Shown: positions 36,813-46,704, counted from the first letter of the stretch. The stretch is DNA of 64,000 nt from Cohnella hashimotonis (GCF_030014955.1 NZ_JAGRPV010000001.1:1612001-1676000), one strand, 5' to 3'. The notes: a model not told the origin generated them from the sequence alone. Program-made: numbers and translations.

Positions 36813-37001
36813 ATGTGGACGGTCATTTATATCGCGCCGACCGCCAAGATTGCGGAGCGGATTCAGAGTCGTCTGGAGGGCGAGGGCTTTCTCGTCCGGG
36901 TCCGGTCGATCAACCTGGTCAAGCCGCAGTACGAGATATTGGTGCCTTCCGGTGAAGTGCAAGAAGTTCAAGAAGTGCTCGGCAGTATATTGCATATGTG
37001 A
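36813..37001 (+). CDS. Small ferredoxin-fold-like protein (DUF2007-like)
   Basis: 62 residues reading MWTVIYIAPTAKIAERIQSR ... LVKPQYEILVPSGEVQEVQEVLGSILHM. The beta-alpha-beta-beta-alpha pattern and the spacing of IAERIQSRLEGEGF and EYILVP-like strands resemble DUF2007-type small proteins that may bind regulators. GGAGGT precedes the ATG and a good promoter lies upstream. It is followed by accD. Function unknown, and the family assignment is tentative. Confidence 0.75.
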   Translation: MWTVIYIAPTAKIAERIQSRLEGEGFLVRVRSINLVKPQYEILVPSGEVQEVQEVLGSILHM

Positions 37002-37173
37002 CTCATGCGGCAGATTGCCGTCCTTCGCGGGTCGGATCGTCCTATGCATGTCGCGCCTGATAGCTGCGGATTTCGTCCGCGCGGGCCGCGTTTTCTCCGT
37101 ACGGGACACGCCCGTGCGGAGCACCGCCCGCCGCCGGCGGGACCGCCATTTTTGCGCCTTGTGAGGTGTCGCT

Positions 37174-38061
37174 GTGTTTAAGGATTTATTCCAGAAGAAG
37201 AAATATGCTACCGTACCTTCCGTCTCCCAGGCCCCGGCGGCCAGCGAGCGGCCCAAGCGCGAGATTCCCGAAGGATTGATGAATCGCTGCCCGAAGTGCG
37301 GGAACATTCAGTTCAGCAAGGAATGGGAGAAGAACCTCAAGGTGTGCTCCACCTGCGGTCATCATTCGCGGCTCAACGCCCTGGAGCGCATTGCGATGAC
37401 GCTCGACGACGGGCGTTTTTTTGAGACCGATGCGGACCTGACCTCGGAGGATCCGCTAGAATTTCCTGGCTACAAGGCCAAGCTGGAGCAGCAGAAGGCG
37501 AGCTCCGGACTCAAGGACGCGGTCGTTACGGGCGAAGGTGAGCTCGGGGGCATCAAGGTCGTCGTCGGCGTCATGAGCTTCGACTTTTTCAGCGGCAGCA
37601 TGGGGTCCGTCGTCGGTGAAAAAGTGACGCGCGCCATCGAGCTTGCGGCCGCCAAGAAGCTTCCGCTGCTGCTCTTCTCGACTTCCGGCGGCGCCCGGAT
37701 GCAAGAGAGCATCCTGAGCCTGATGCAGATGGCGAAGACAAGCGCGGCGCTCGCGAAGTTTCAGGAAGAAGGCGGACTGTTCATCTCCGTGTTCACCGAT
37801 CCGACGCTAGGCGGCGTATCCGCCAGTTTCGCGAGCCTCGGCGATTATATTTTGGCCGAACCTGGCGCGATCGTCGGTTTTGCCGGACGCATCGTCATCG
37901 AGCAGACGATCCGGCAGAAGCTGCCCGACAACTTCCAGACGGCCGAGTTCAATCTCAAGCACGGCCAGCTGGACAAGGTCGTGCATCGCAAGGACATGAA
38001 GGCTTTCTTGATCAATCTGCTGGAGATGCATGTCGCGGGAGGTGCTTCAGATGGACAATAA
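37174..38061 (+). CDS. accD: Acetyl-CoA carboxylase carboxyltransferase, beta subunit
   Basis: 295 residues with the N-terminal zinc ribbon CPKCGN ... [10 protein letters not shown] (two CxxC pairs) and the crotonase-type carboxyltransferase core ([41 protein letters not shown]). With AccA it moves the carboxyl group from biotin to acetyl-CoA, the committed step of fatty-acid synthesis. The start is GTG at 37174 after GTGAGGTG. Its last 11 bases overlap accA, coupling translation of the two subunits. Confidence 0.97.
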   Translation: MFKDLFQKKKYATVPSVSQAPAASERPKREIPEGLMNRCPKCGNIQFSKEWEKNLKVCSTCGHHSRLNALERIAMTLDDGRFFETDADLTSEDPLEFPGYKAKLEQQKASSGLKDAVVTGEGELGGIKVVVGVMSFDFFSGSMGSVVGEKVTRAIELAAAKKLPLLLFSTSGGARMQESILSLMQMAKTSAALAKFQEEGGLFISVFTDPTLGGVSASFASLGDYILAEPGAIVGFAGRIVIEQTIRQKLPDNFQTAEFNLKHGQLDKVVHRKDMKAFLINLLEMHVAGGASDGQ

Positions 38062-39016
38062 GCTCCCCTTCGAAGGCCCGTTGTCCGAGCAGCGCCGCAA
38101 GATCGACCATCTCAAAAAAGTCGGCGTCGAGCAGAACATCGACTTCAGCGAGGAGATCGCCCGGCTCGAAGAAGCGTACAAGAAGCTTGAAGACGAGATA
38201 TACAGCAACCTGTCCGGCGCTCAGATCATGCACCTGGCCCGCGTTCATTCCAGACCGACTACGCTCGATTATATCAACGAGATTTTCGACGATTTCATCG
38301 AGCTGCACGGCGATCGGCTATACGGAGACGATCTGGCGATCGTTGGCGGCATTGCCAGGCTTAACGGCGTGCCGGTGACGGTAGTCGGCCACCAGCGGGG
38401 CAAAGACACGAAGGACAACATCCAGCGGTTTTTCGGCAGTCCGCATCCCGAAGGCTTCCGCAAGGCGCTTCGCTTCATGCAGCAGGCGAACAAGTTCGGC
38501 CGGCCTATCATTACCTTTATTGATACGAAGGGCGCTTACCCCGGCGATTCCGCCGAGGCGAGAGGGCAATCCGAAGCGATCGCCCGCAACCTTAAGGAAA
38601 TGGCGCTGCTGCGCGTCCCCGTCATCTGCGTCGTGATCGGCGAAGGCGGGAGCGGCGGCGCGCTGGCGCTCGGCGTAGGCAATCGCGTGCTGATGCTGGA
38701 GAATTCCATTTACTCCGTTATCTCGCCGAACGGTGCGGCTTCGATCCTCTGGAAGGACGCCTCCAAAGCCGACCAGGCGGCGGAAGCGATGAAGATTACG
38801 GCCAAGGATCTGCTCGAATTCGGCATCATCGAGGAGATCGTGCCCGAGCCCAAGGGCGGCGCGCATCTGGATCCCGCCCGGACGGCCGAGGCCGTCAAGG
38901 CCGCGGTGTGGCGCCATCTCGAGGAGCTGTCCGGCATGTCGCCGGAGGCGCTCGTGGAAGACCGATACCGCAAGTTCCGCAGCGTGGGCAAGTTCGCCGC
39001 GCCAGAGCTCGTATGA
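38051..39016 (+). CDS. accA: Acetyl-CoA carboxylase carboxyltransferase, alpha subunit
   Basis: 321 residues, all of AccA: the N-terminal coiled segment ([21 protein letters not shown]), [56 protein letters not shown] and [14 protein letters not shown], which line the biotin and CoA sites. The ATG lies six bases after GGGAGGTG inside the accD end. It forms the heterotetrameric carboxyltransferase with AccD. In B. subtilis pfkA follows accA; here pyk follows directly. Confidence 0.97.
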   Translation: MDNKLPFEGPLSEQRRKIDHLKKVGVEQNIDFSEEIARLEEAYKKLEDEIYSNLSGAQIMHLARVHSRPTTLDYINEIFDDFIELHGDRLYGDDLAIVGGIARLNGVPVTVVGHQRGKDTKDNIQRFFGSPHPEGFRKALRFMQQANKFGRPIITFIDTKGAYPGDSAEARGQSEAIARNLKEMALLRVPVICVVIGEGGSGGALALGVGNRVLMLENSIYSVISPNGAASILWKDASKADQAAEAMKITAKDLLEFGIIEEIVPEPKGGAHLDPARTAEAVKAAVWRHLEELSGMSPEALVEDRYRKFRSVGKFAAPELV

Positions 39017-39132
39017 GTATGACCGTGCGCCCTTCCGATCCCCGGACGGGCGTTCGGCATGAGTTTTAACATCCGCATTACCGTTCCGGCGTCTGAATCG
39101 GCGTCCGGGCGGGTACAATCGGTGGTATACGG

Positions 39133-39138
39133 TATAAT
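39133..39138 (+). promoter_or_regulatory. Candidate -10 of pyk
   Basis: A perfect TATAAT 37 bases before the pyk start. The -35 region (CGGGTA at a 17-base spacing) is weak, so this is only a candidate. Confidence 0.35.
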
Positions 39139-39175
39139 TCCGTCCGCTTGACATCCAATGGAGGTAATCTTAATC

Positions 39176-40930
39176 ATGCGCAAAACGAAAATCGTCTGTA
39201 CGATCGGCCCATCCAGCGAATCGCTCGAAAACACGAAAAAACTGATCAACGCAGGCATGAACGTGGCACGCTTAAACTTTTCCCACGGCGACTACGAGGA
39301 GCATGGCAACCGGATTAAAAATATCCGTCAGGCGTGCGAGGAGCTCGGCAAGACCGTCGCCATCCTGCTCGACACCAAGGGACCCGAGATTCGCCTCGGC
39401 AAGCTGAAGGAAGAGCCGATCGAGCTGGTGGCCGGCGATCACATCACGCTGACGACCGAAGAGATTCTCGGCGACCGCGACCGCATCCCGGTTACCTACA
39501 AGGAGCTGCCGGGCGACGTGCACGTCGGCTCGACGATCCTCATCGACGACGGCCTGATCGGCCTGACGGTCACCAAGATCGAAGGCACCGAGATCGAATG
39601 CCAGATCGTCAACAGCGGCCCCATCAAGAGCAAGAAGGGCGTCAACGTGCCGGGCGTCGCGATCTCCATGCCGGGCATTACCGAGAAGGACGCCAACGAC
39701 ATCCGCTTCGGCATCGAGCAGGGCGTCGACTTCATCGCCGCTTCGTTCGTCCGCCGCGCGAGCGACGTGCTCGAGATCCGCGAGCTGCTCGAGAAGCACG
39801 ACGCGCGTTACATCCAGATCATCTCCAAGATCGAGAACCAGCAGGGCGTGGACAACCTCGACGAGATCCTCGAAGTTTCCGACGGGCTGATGGTCGCGCG
39901 CGGCGACCTCGGCGTCGAGATTCCGGCCGAAGAAGTGCCGCTCGTACAAAAGCAGATGATCGAGAAGTGCAACCGCGTCGGCAAGCCGGTCATCACGGCG
40001 ACCCAGATGCTCGACTCGATGCAGCGCAACCCGCGTCCGACGCGCGCCGAAGCGTCCGACGTCGCCAACGCCATCTTCGACGGCACCGACGCCATCATGC
40101 TCTCCGGAGAGACGGCCGCGGGCAAGTATCCGGTCGAATCGGTTCAGACGATGTCCCGCATCGCCGAGCGCGCGGAGTCCGCGCTTCGCTATCGCGAGAT
40201 CTTCACGAAGCAGGCCGAAGCCCAGCAGACGACCGTCACCGAAGCGATCAGCCAAGCGGTCGCCAACTCGTCGCTCGACCTGAACGCCAAGGCGATCGTC
40301 ACGTCCACGGAGAGCGGCTATACGGCACGGATGGTATCCAAGTACCGTCCGAAGTCCCCGATCATCGCGGTAACGCCGGTCGAGCAGGTTCGCCGCCGTC
40401 TGCAGCTCGTCTGGGGCGTCATCACGGTGGACGGCAAGTCCGCTTCCACGATCGACGAGATGGTTGACATCGCCGTTCAGGGCGCGATCCACTCCGGCAT
40501 CGTGCGCCTCGGCGACACCGTCATCATCACGGCGGGCGTACCGGTCGGCCGCTCCGGCACGACAAACCTGATCAAGATCCACAACATCGGCGAGCTCATC
40601 GCCAAGGGCCAAGGCATCGGGTCGCAGAGCGCGACCGGCCGCGTAGTCGTCGCGACTTCGCCGGACGAAGCCATCAGCAAGATGACCGAGGGCGCGATCC
40701 TCGTCACCCCGGCGACGGACAGGGAGTACATGCCTGCGATTCAGCAAGCGGCTGCCGTCATTACCGAGACGGGCGGCATCACGTCGCATACGGCGGTTGT
40801 CGGTCTTAACCTCGGCATTCCGGTCATCATCGGCGTCGAGAATGCGACGCAGCTGCTGCACGACGGCATGGAGATCACGTTGTACGCGGAGCACGGCGTC
40901 ATCTATACCGGACAAGCCAAGGTACTGTAA
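39176..40930 (+). CDS. pyk: Pyruvate kinase with C-terminal PEP-utiliser domain
   Basis: 584 residues. The barrel carries [18 protein letters not shown], the metal and PEP site [26 protein letters not shown] and the signature ATQMLDSM; then comes the allosteric C domain. From about 480 there is the extra Bacillus-type domain related to PEP-utilising enzymes ([38 protein letters not shown]). It makes ATP and pyruvate at the end of glycolysis. ATG at 39176 follows GGAGGT. Confidence 0.97.
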   Translation: MRKTKIVCTIGPSSESLENTKKLINAGMNVARLNFSHGDYEEHGNRIKNIRQACEELGKTVAILLDTKGPEIRLGKLKEEPIELVAGDHITLTTEEILGDRDRIPVTYKELPGDVHVGSTILIDDGLIGLTVTKIEGTEIECQIVNSGPIKSKKGVNVPGVAISMPGITEKDANDIRFGIEQGVDFIAASFVRRASDVLEIRELLEKHDARYIQIISKIENQQGVDNLDEILEVSDGLMVARGDLGVEIPAEEVPLVQKQMIEKCNRVGKPVITATQMLDSMQRNPRPTRAEASDVANAIFDGTDAIMLSGETAAGKYPVESVQTMSRIAERAESALRYREIFTKQAEAQQTTVTEAISQAVANSSLDLNAKAIVTSTESGYTARMVSKYRPKSPIIAVTPVEQVRRRLQLVWGVITVDGKSASTIDEMVDIAVQGAIHSGIVRLGDTVIITAGVPVGRSGTTNLIKIHNIGELIAKGQGIGSQSATGRVVVATSPDEAISKMTEGAILVTPATDREYMPAIQQAAAVITETGGITSHTAVVGLNLGIPVIIGVENATQLLHDGMEITLYAEHGVIYTGQAKVL

Positions 40931-40946
40931 TACGACGATAACGACT

Positions 40947-40993
40947 AACGGGACGACAGACGGAGCAAGCTCCGCTTGCGTCCCGTTTCTTTT
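40947..40993 (+). terminator. Terminator of pyk
   Basis: AACGGGACG pairs with CGTCCCGTT around an inner CGGAG/CTCCG stem and is followed by TTCTTTT. Confidence 0.85.
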
Positions 40994-41017
40994 GAGCGAA
41001 CGAGGGAGGATTAAGCA

Positions 41018-41482
41018 ATGGCAAGCGCATGGCTTCTGCACCCGCTTCGAGTGAGGTACCAGGAATGCGACCAGATGGGCGTCGTCTATCACGCGAATTA
41101 CGTGAACTGGTTCGAGATCGGGCGAACCGAATGGGTGAGGCGGATCGGCTGCGATTACCGGGAGATCGAGACGAAGGGACTGCTGCTGCCGCTCGTCAAG
41201 CTCGACGTCAACTTCGCGCAGCCTGCCCGTTACGACGACTGGGTCACGGTGTGCACACGGGTCGCGGACAAGACGGCGTTGCGGATCGAGTTCGAATCGC
41301 GGATCATGAAGGGCGACCTGACGGCGAGCGTAGGACGCGTGTCCAAGGACGACCCGGCGGGAGAACTTCTCGTGTCGGGCGTCACGAAACACGTCTGGGT
41401 GAATAACGAATGGAAGCCGGTCCGGCTCGACCGGGAAGCGCCGGAGGTTTGGACTGCGTTCAAAGCATTAGCGGAAGCGTAA
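41018..41482 (+). CDS. Hotdog-fold acyl-CoA thioesterase (YbgC/4HBT family)
   Basis: 154 residues with the 4HBT active-site signature YQECDQMGVVYHANYVNWFE near residue 12, in which the aspartate is catalytic. The rest is a single hotdog domain of normal length. It hydrolyses acyl-CoA esters, probably short or aromatic ones. GAGGGAGG gives a good start. It sits between pyk and fxsA and may be transcribed separately because of the pyk terminator. Confidence 0.88.
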   Translation: MASAWLLHPLRVRYQECDQMGVVYHANYVNWFEIGRTEWVRRIGCDYREIETKGLLLPLVKLDVNFAQPARYDDWVTVCTRVADKTALRIEFESRIMKGDLTASVGRVSKDDPAGELLVSGVTKHVWVNNEWKPVRLDREAPEVWTAFKALAEA

Positions 41483-41646
41483 CGGGCGGTTTTAGACGCA
41501 TATCCCCGATGATTGCCATTCGCCGCCATACGAATAGACGTGCCAGAGACCCTTTTAACGACATCCTCTTCGTTCTGGAAAGCAGCTTCTGCTGCAACGC
41601 CGTTTCGCACGCGCCGTATAAGAGAAGACGGAAAGGGGAGTTTGCC

Positions 41647-42054
41647 ATGATAAAACGCTTGATGTGGATCGTCATTGTCGCCGTCCTGCTCGAGGCATGC
41701 GGTATTTATATGATGCAGCGATGGATCGGCGGTTGGCCAACCTTCCTGCTGCTCCTTACCGGCGCAGTCGCAGGTGCGCTGCTGATGCAATCCGAGGGAC
41801 GTAAAGTGTGGGGCGAGGCGCGCCTCCAGCTTTCTTCCGGCCAAATGCCTGGACATGCGATTCTCGACGGCATCTGCGTGCTTGCAGGCGGGCTGCTTTT
41901 GATCGTGCCGGGATTTCTGTCCGACCTCGTCGGGCTCGCCATGCTGCTTCCGTGGACGCGCTCGTTATTCAGGATGGGGCTGTACGGCTGGCTCGCAGGC
42001 AAAGTACAGTCGGGCGCGTTTCGGATCTCAGGCGGCGGGTTTCGCAGATTCTGA
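41647..42054 (+). CDS. fxsA: FxsA family membrane protein
   Basis: 135 residues. Helices at about 5-25, 28-47 and 75-100 and the motif LLEACGIYMMQRWIGGWPTFLLLLTGAVAGA identify FxsA/YtzA, whose E. coli member relieves F-plasmid exclusion of phage T7. The RPG loop (LLLIVPGFLSDLVGLAMLLP) is also conserved. AAAGGGGAG precedes the ATG. In B. subtilis ytzA is likewise close to pyk. Confidence 0.9.
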   Translation: MIKRLMWIVIVAVLLEACGIYMMQRWIGGWPTFLLLLTGAVAGALLMQSEGRKVWGEARLQLSSGQMPGHAILDGICVLAGGLLLIVPGFLSDLVGLAMLLPWTRSLFRMGLYGWLAGKVQSGAFRISGGGFRRF

Positions 42055-42078
42055 CGAAAAGGATCATAACCGCTCGAT

Positions 42079-42139
42079 TTTACATTCCCTTCACGTTCGT
42101 TTGACGCTGCGATAACATCCCACTAACATAATGGTCATA
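42079..42139 (+). promoter_or_regulatory. Array of 11-bp-phased PhoP-type boxes upstream of ppk
   Basis: Six hexamers start at 42079, 42090, 42101, 42112, 42123 and 42134: TTTACA, TTCACG, TTGACG, ATAACA, CTAACA and GTCATA, all separated by exactly five bases. This is the direct-repeat layout bound by Bacillus PhoP (TTWACA-like, 11-bp phase). It ends 62 bases before the ppk start. A TAGCTT at 42146 is a possible -10. Confidence 0.7.
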
Positions 42140-42200
42140 AGACTGTAGCTTCAATTATTGCAGCGCAATGGTTCGAATTGAAAAGGGGAGAGCGACAAGC

Positions 42201-44294
42201 ATGCACGGATCCCAGAAATACATTAACCGTGATCTTAGCTGGACTGAATTCAACCGGCGCGTTCTTGAAGAAGCCGAGGACCCGGGCACGCCGCTGCTCG
42301 AGAGATTTCAATTTCTCTCGATCGTGGCGAGCAATCTGGACGAATTTATGAGCGTGCGCGTAGCCGGACTGCGCGAGCAGCTTAAGGCCGGCTTCAACAA
42401 GCCGGACTTTACCGGATATACCCAGGGCGGCTTGCTCAAGCGGCTGTCCAAGCGGGTCGCGCGCATGGTGAGACTCCAGTACAAAACGTACCGAGAGCTG
42501 CTGCGCCTGCTTTCCAAGGAAAATATTGCGCTGGCTTCCTGGGAAGATCTGAACGAGGAGCAGCAAGAGGCGATGACGGTCTATTTTCAGGAGATCGTCT
42601 TCCCGGTTTTGACGCCGATGGCGGTCGACACGAGCCGCCCGTTTCCGTTGCTTCACAACAAGGAGCTGTATCTGGCGGTCGTGCTGAGACCTGAGGATAT
42701 GGTGGGCGCGGACCAGGAAAACGGGATTTATTTCGCCATCGTGCAAGTGCCGTCCATTCTTACGAGAACGGTGGAGGTCGCCAAGCGCAAAGGAAGCCGC
42801 AAAAACGCGTATTTGCTCCTGGAGGAGCTGATCCGGGTACAGATCGGACAGCTGTTCAGCGGTTACGTGACCGAGTCCGTGCACGCATTTCGCGTAACGC
42901 GCAATGCCGACCTGGCGCTTAACGAGGAAGGCGCGGAGGATCTTATCAAGGAAATGGAAAAGGAGCTGCGCCGCAGGCGAAGAGGCTTCCCGGTAAGGCT
43001 CGAGATCGAGAAGGGAATGTCGATTCAGGCCAGGGAGCTGCTCATGGAGGAGCTCGAGGTCGGCGAGGAGGATATCTTCGAGATCGACGGACCGCTCGAC
43101 CTGACGTTCCTCTCGAAGTTTACGGGCTCGCTACCAAATATGGAGCATTTGCGATACCCGCCGATCGAGCCCGTCTACCCGGCTGCCTTCGACGTAGCGG
43201 ACGATATTCTCTCCGTGCTGCGCGAGCGCGGGGATGCGCTCGTCTATCATCCTTACGAATCGTTCGAAGTCGTCAACGACTTTATCAGCGAGGCGGCGGA
43301 AGATCCCGACGTGCTCGCGATCAAGATGACGCTTTATCGGGTCAGCGTCAATTCGGTGCTCGTCCAGGCGCTTGCGAGGGCCGCAGAATCGGGCAAACAG
43401 GTGACGGTTGTCGTCGAGATTAAAGCACGGTTCGACGAAGCCCGCAACATTGCATGGGCCAAGCAGTTAGAACGCGCGGGCTGCCACGTCGTCTACGGCC
43501 TGGTCGGTCTGAAAACGCATGCCAAGATCACGCTAGTCGTGCGTCGGGAAGCCGGATCGCTGCGCCGGTACGTGCATGTAGGGACGGGCAACTACAATGA
43601 AAATACGGCCAAACTTTACACGGATGCCGGACTGTTCACCACTAACCCGTGGATCGGCGCGGACGCGTCGGCGCTTTTCAACGAGATGACTGGCTATTCG
43701 TCGCCGCACGATTGGCGTGCGTTTGCCGTTGCGCCTGCAGGTCTCCGTCCCCGGCTGTATGAGCTGATCGACCGCGAGATCGAGAGCGCCAAGCAGGGTA
43801 AGCCTGCGCGCATCGTCGCGAAAATCAATTCCTTATCCAGCCAGCCTATGGTGGATAAGTTGTACGAAGCGTCGCAAGCGGGCGTCAAGGTAGATCTGAT
43901 CGTGCGCGGCGTATGCTGTCTGCGTCCCGGCGTGCCGGGCTTAAGCGACAACGTGCGCGTCATCAGCATTGTGGATCGATTTCTCGAGCACTCCCGCATC
44001 CTGTACGTGTCCGCTGGCGGCGAGGACGAGGTTTTCATCTCGAGCGCGGACTGGATGAGCCGCAACCTGAGCCGGCGCGTCGAGCTGCTGTGTCCGGTAT
44101 ACGACCGCGGTCTCCGGCTTGCGCTTCGCAATATGCTGGAGCTGAACTTGCAGGATAACGTCAAGGCCAGGGAGCTTATGTCTTCGGGCGGCTACGTTCG
44201 CGTCCAGAACGATCAGCCGCCGCTTCGCAGCCAGTTCGCTTCCAGCGATATTCCGCTATGGAAGACGATCGCCGACGCCAAAGATTTCACATGA
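42201..44294 (+). CDS. ppk: Polyphosphate kinase 1
   Basis: 697 residues with all four PPK1 domains: the N-terminal YINRDLSWTEFNRRVLEEA ... SNLDEFMSVRVAG, the head domain, and two phospholipase-D-like catalytic domains containing IKMTLYRVS, EIKARFDEARNIAWA, the phospho-acceptor histidine in GLKTHAKITLVVRRE and VHVGTGNYNENTAKLYTD. It polymerises ATP gamma-phosphate into polyphosphate at the membrane. ATG at 42201 follows AAGGGGAG. PhoP-type boxes upstream suggest induction in phosphate starvation. Confidence 0.97.
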   Translation: MHGSQKYINRDLSWTEFNRRVLEEAEDPGTPLLERFQFLSIVASNLDEFMSVRVAGLREQLKAGFNKPDFTGYTQGGLLKRLSKRVARMVRLQYKTYRELLRLLSKENIALASWEDLNEEQQEAMTVYFQEIVFPVLTPMAVDTSRPFPLLHNKELYLAVVLRPEDMVGADQENGIYFAIVQVPSILTRTVEVAKRKGSRKNAYLLLEELIRVQIGQLFSGYVTESVHAFRVTRNADLALNEEGAEDLIKEMEKELRRRRRGFPVRLEIEKGMSIQARELLMEELEVGEEDIFEIDGPLDLTFLSKFTGSLPNMEHLRYPPIEPVYPAAFDVADDILSVLRERGDALVYHPYESFEVVNDFISEAAEDPDVLAIKMTLYRVSVNSVLVQALARAAESGKQVTVVVEIKARFDEARNIAWAKQLERAGCHVVYGLVGLKTHAKITLVVRREAGSLRRYVHVGTGNYNENTAKLYTDAGLFTTNPWIGADASALFNEMTGYSSPHDWRAFAVAPAGLRPRLYELIDREIESAKQGKPARIVAKINSLSSQPMVDKLYEASQAGVKVDLIVRGVCCLRPGVPGLSDNVRVISIVDRFLEHSRILYVSAGGEDEVFISSADWMSRNLSRRVELLCPVYDRGLRLALRNMLELNLQDNVKARELMSSGGYVRVQNDQPPLRSQFASSDIPLWKTIADAKDFT

Positions 44295-44375
44295 ATAACT
44301 AATTCGTCTAATCTGCCATTTACATTCCGGGCATAAGATAAGACTGCGGGATGGAAATGGAGAGGAGGGACGAGG

Positions 44376-44537
44376 ATGATCGAGTTCGATGTCATCGTCG
44401 GCGGCGAAGTCAAGGAGACGCTCAGGCCGAACACGTCGAGGCTGAAGGAAGTTTACGACTACATCAACGAACAGATGAAGCTGATGCGCGGCAAGTACGG
44501 CTACGAAGTCAGAGTAATGCGCAGAATTTTATATTAA
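44376..44537 (+). CDS. Small 53-residue basic protein downstream of ppk
   Basis: ATG at 44376 is six bases after GAGGAGGG and opens 53 codons ending just before a terminator. The product MIEFDVIVGG ... TLRPNTSRLKEVYDYINEQM ... YEVRVMRRILY is soluble, net basic and predicted mixed helix and strand. It is too short to name. It lies after ppk, before the converging ppx, and may be co-transcribed with ppk. Confidence 0.65.
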   Translation: MIEFDVIVGGEVKETLRPNTSRLKEVYDYINEQMKLMRGKYGYEVRVMRRILY

Positions 44538-44573
44538 AAAAAAAGGAAGCCCGCAGGCGTCCTTTTTTTTATG
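44538..44573. terminator. Bidirectional terminator between the ppk side and ppx
   Basis: An A-run, a stem of AGGA-GCC against GGC-TCCT, and a T-run of eight bases. The A and T tails allow termination on both strands. Confidence 0.75.
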
Positions 44574-44613
44574 AAGAGATATATAGCGATCAATGGAATG
44601 ATGGCTATACGAA

Positions 44614-46149
44614 CTAGACGAGGCGTAACGAGGGCGTCAGTCCCCAGCATTTTTTGAAATCTTTGCCGAGCGCCTGGACCTCGGTCGTCTCCACGGGAAG
44701 CGCATGGCTGGCTGCGGCATCCAGCAGCAGGCGGCCGGCTGCGCCGCTGGTTACGCGAAGCGACGTAATCGCTTGGGATTCGCTGCGGTCCAGCGCCGCG
44801 GCGAGCTGCAGCAGCATGCCGAGCTTGGCGCAGAGCTCTTCGTCGCCGGGGCGTACCAACGCCCGATAGGCTGTCAGGCTGCGCCTCAGCGCATTGGCGT
44901 TGCGATAGGAGGCGATCGCCGCGACGAGCAGCTTTTCGCGGTGGGACATGCCGTTCCAATGCGCATGCATGAGGATATAGAACGTATGCTGGGCGCAATC
45001 GTTGTAATCGAGCACGGCTCCGATCCGGAAGAGCCGGGATGCCGCGCTAAGCAGGCGGCGCCAATCGGCAGGCAGCTCGATGCCCGGCGCAAGCTGGTCG
45101 TACAGGGCGAGCGAGAGCCGGTTCACCTGGGCCAAATGGCTCAAGGGCGCGCCGGGGTACAATGCGCACAAATTGCGGATGCTTTCTTCCGCAACGGCGT
45201 CCTCGCCGTCCGTCTGCAGCTCCGGCAAGCAGGTATCGTAGAACAAGCCGTCGCGAAGACCCGCGCCGCAGACCACGATTCCCGAAGAGCGGCAGGCGCG
45301 GAGCACCGCTTGAAGAATGATAAGTCCGGGCACGATGACGTCCGCGCGATCCTTCGACAAACCCGGGAGCTTCCGGCGCTTTTCCACCGTCAGGGGGGCG
45401 AGCAGGTCGATAGACGAAGCCAGCTGCTCCGACGTAATCTCGTACCCGTGCAGGTTGGCGAAGGGATATTCGTCCAGACGCTGGCGCAGCTTGCCGAGCG
45501 CGCGAACCGTGCCCCCCAGACCAATGACGGGGAGTCCGGGATGCTGGGAGATCCAGGCCTGCGCGCCGAGCTTGTCCAGAATGTCCGCCTCCATCGCGTC
45601 GAGCGTCGACTTAACGACGGGCGCTTCGCCAAGGCTGAATCGGGTAGACGTATTGACGCAGCCGATGGGAAACGAAACCGACGAGACGATCTGGCGGTTG
45701 CGAAGAAGCGTGATCTCCGTGCTCCCGCCGCCGATATCGACCACGAAGCCGTCTTCCACGTTCATCGTGCGCAGCATGGCAAGACTGCCGAGCCGGGCTT
45801 CCTCCTCGCCGGGCAGCAGCTCGATGACAAGGCCCGTTTCCTCGAAAAGCGCGGACAGCGCCTGGTCCCGGTTCGAAGCCTGGCGCACCGCGGCCGTCGC
45901 GACCGTCCGGATGCGTTCGGCGCCGTGAATGCGGCAGATGCGCTTGTAATGGCGCAGCACCTCGCCGAGCTCGGATACGGCTTCGGCAGGCAGCCTGCCG
46001 TCGGGCGTCAAGCGCTGGCTCAGCCTGGCCGGCCAGCGGCCTTGGTCGATGACGCGGTACGCGCCTTCTTCCGTCACGCGGTAGACGGACAGACGAACCG
46101 TATTGGAGCCGATATCGATCATACCCGTCGTCTGGGCTGTAAATGACAT
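44614..46149 (-). CDS. ppx: Exopolyphosphatase (Ppx/GppA family) with HD-type C-terminal domain
   Basis: 511 residues. The actin-like phosphatase half has MIDIGSNTVRLSVYRV, DIGGGSTEITLL and VIGLGGTVRALGKL; after about residue 310 comes the helical HD-like domain (HTFYILMHAHWNGMSHREKLLVAAIASY). It removes terminal phosphate from polyphosphate or pppGpp. GGAGGAGG supports ATG at 46149. It converges on ppk, so synthesis and breakdown enzymes are neighbours. Confidence 0.93.
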   Translation of the reverse strand: MSFTAQTTGMIDIGSNTVRLSVYRVTEEGAYRVIDQGRWPARLSQRLTPDGRLPAEAVSELGEVLRHYKRICRIHGAERIRTVATAAVRQASNRDQALSALFEETGLVIELLPGEEEARLGSLAMLRTMNVEDGFVVDIGGGSTEITLLRNRQIVSSVSFPIGCVNTSTRFSLGEAPVVKSTLDAMEADILDKLGAQAWISQHPGLPVIGLGGTVRALGKLRQRLDEYPFANLHGYEITSEQLASSIDLLAPLTVEKRRKLPGLSKDRADVIVPGLIILQAVLRACRSSGIVVCGAGLRDGLFYDTCLPELQTDGEDAVAEESIRNLCALYPGAPLSHLAQVNRLSLALYDQLAPGIELPADWRRLLSAASRLFRIGAVLDYNDCAQHTFYILMHAHWNGMSHREKLLVAAIASYRNANALRRSLTAYRALVRPGDEELCAKLGMLLQLAAALDRSESQAITSLRVTSGAAGRLLLDAAASHALPVETTEVQALGKDFKKCWGLTPSLRLV

Positions 46150-46212
46150 AAAATCCTCCTCCGGCAGCGTTCGCCCTGAAGCGAGCGTCCGCCCTGAACG
46201 CTATATCGCTCT

Positions 46213-46218
46213 ATTCTA
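46213..46218 (-). promoter_or_regulatory. Candidate -10 of ppx
   Basis: TAGAAT on the minus strand, 64 bases upstream of the ppx start, with a TTTTGC-type -35 at 17 bases. Moderate match only. Confidence 0.35.
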
Positions 46219-46333
46219 ACATCATGGGCTCGCGCGCAAAAGCACGGAGCCGCCCGGATAGGGCGAAAGGGCATAATTCCGCGTAACGCTTGGACACAAT
46301 ATGTGTAACATCAGCCAGCGCGGGGAGGATCTT

Positions 46334-46645
46334 ATGGAAAAATCCAAGTATTACGTGTCGGTCCAGGCCAGGACGATCAATACGCAGCGCGGAGACGCCG
46401 CTTACGAGTTTGAGATCGAGGCGGGCGAAGAAGAACTGGTTCAGCTGCAGGAGCTGTTCGATTCGATGGACGAATTCGACCAGGCCGGCTTTTGGCGGTC
46501 GCATCAGCCTTTTTTGGAATACAGCCACGATCCGGAAAACGACGGCTACGATTACTACCTGAAAGAAATCTATCGCCGTCTGAGCGATTGGGGCACGGAA
46601 GAGACCAAACGCCATATCGCTACGATGGATGTCGGTTCGATGTGA
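46334..46645 (+). CDS. Conserved-looking hypothetical protein, 103 residues
   Basis: ATG at 46334 follows GGGGAGGA. The acidic protein reads SKYYVSVQARTINTQRGDAAYEFEIEA ... LFDSMDEFDQAGFWRSHQPFLEYSHDPENDGYDYYLKEIYRRLSDWGT and looks like a compact soluble alpha/beta domain. It is divergent from ppx and upstream of citZ. I do not recognise the family. Ribosome site, codon use and well-ordered composition favour a real gene. Confidence 0.75.
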   Translation: MEKSKYYVSVQARTINTQRGDAAYEFEIEAGEEELVQLQELFDSMDEFDQAGFWRSHQPFLEYSHDPENDGYDYYLKEIYRRLSDWGTEETKRHIATMDVGSM

Positions 46646-46674
46646 AGGATAGACCCGGTCCTATAAAAAGCGCA

Positions 46675-46704
46675 GCGGCGTTCCGGGTGTTCCGGAATCG
46701 CCGC
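46675..46704. other. GC-rich hairpin downstream of the hypothetical gene
   Basis: GCGGCG-CCGG pairs with CCGG-CGCCGC. No T run follows, so it could be an attenuator-like or mRNA-end hairpin rather than an intrinsic terminator. Confidence 0.4.

Noticed and set aside
39272..41392. A very long open frame on the minus strand opposite pyk
   Set aside because: It mirrors the GC-rich third codon positions of pyk. There is no ribosome site and no recognisable protein pattern, and pyk is beyond doubt.
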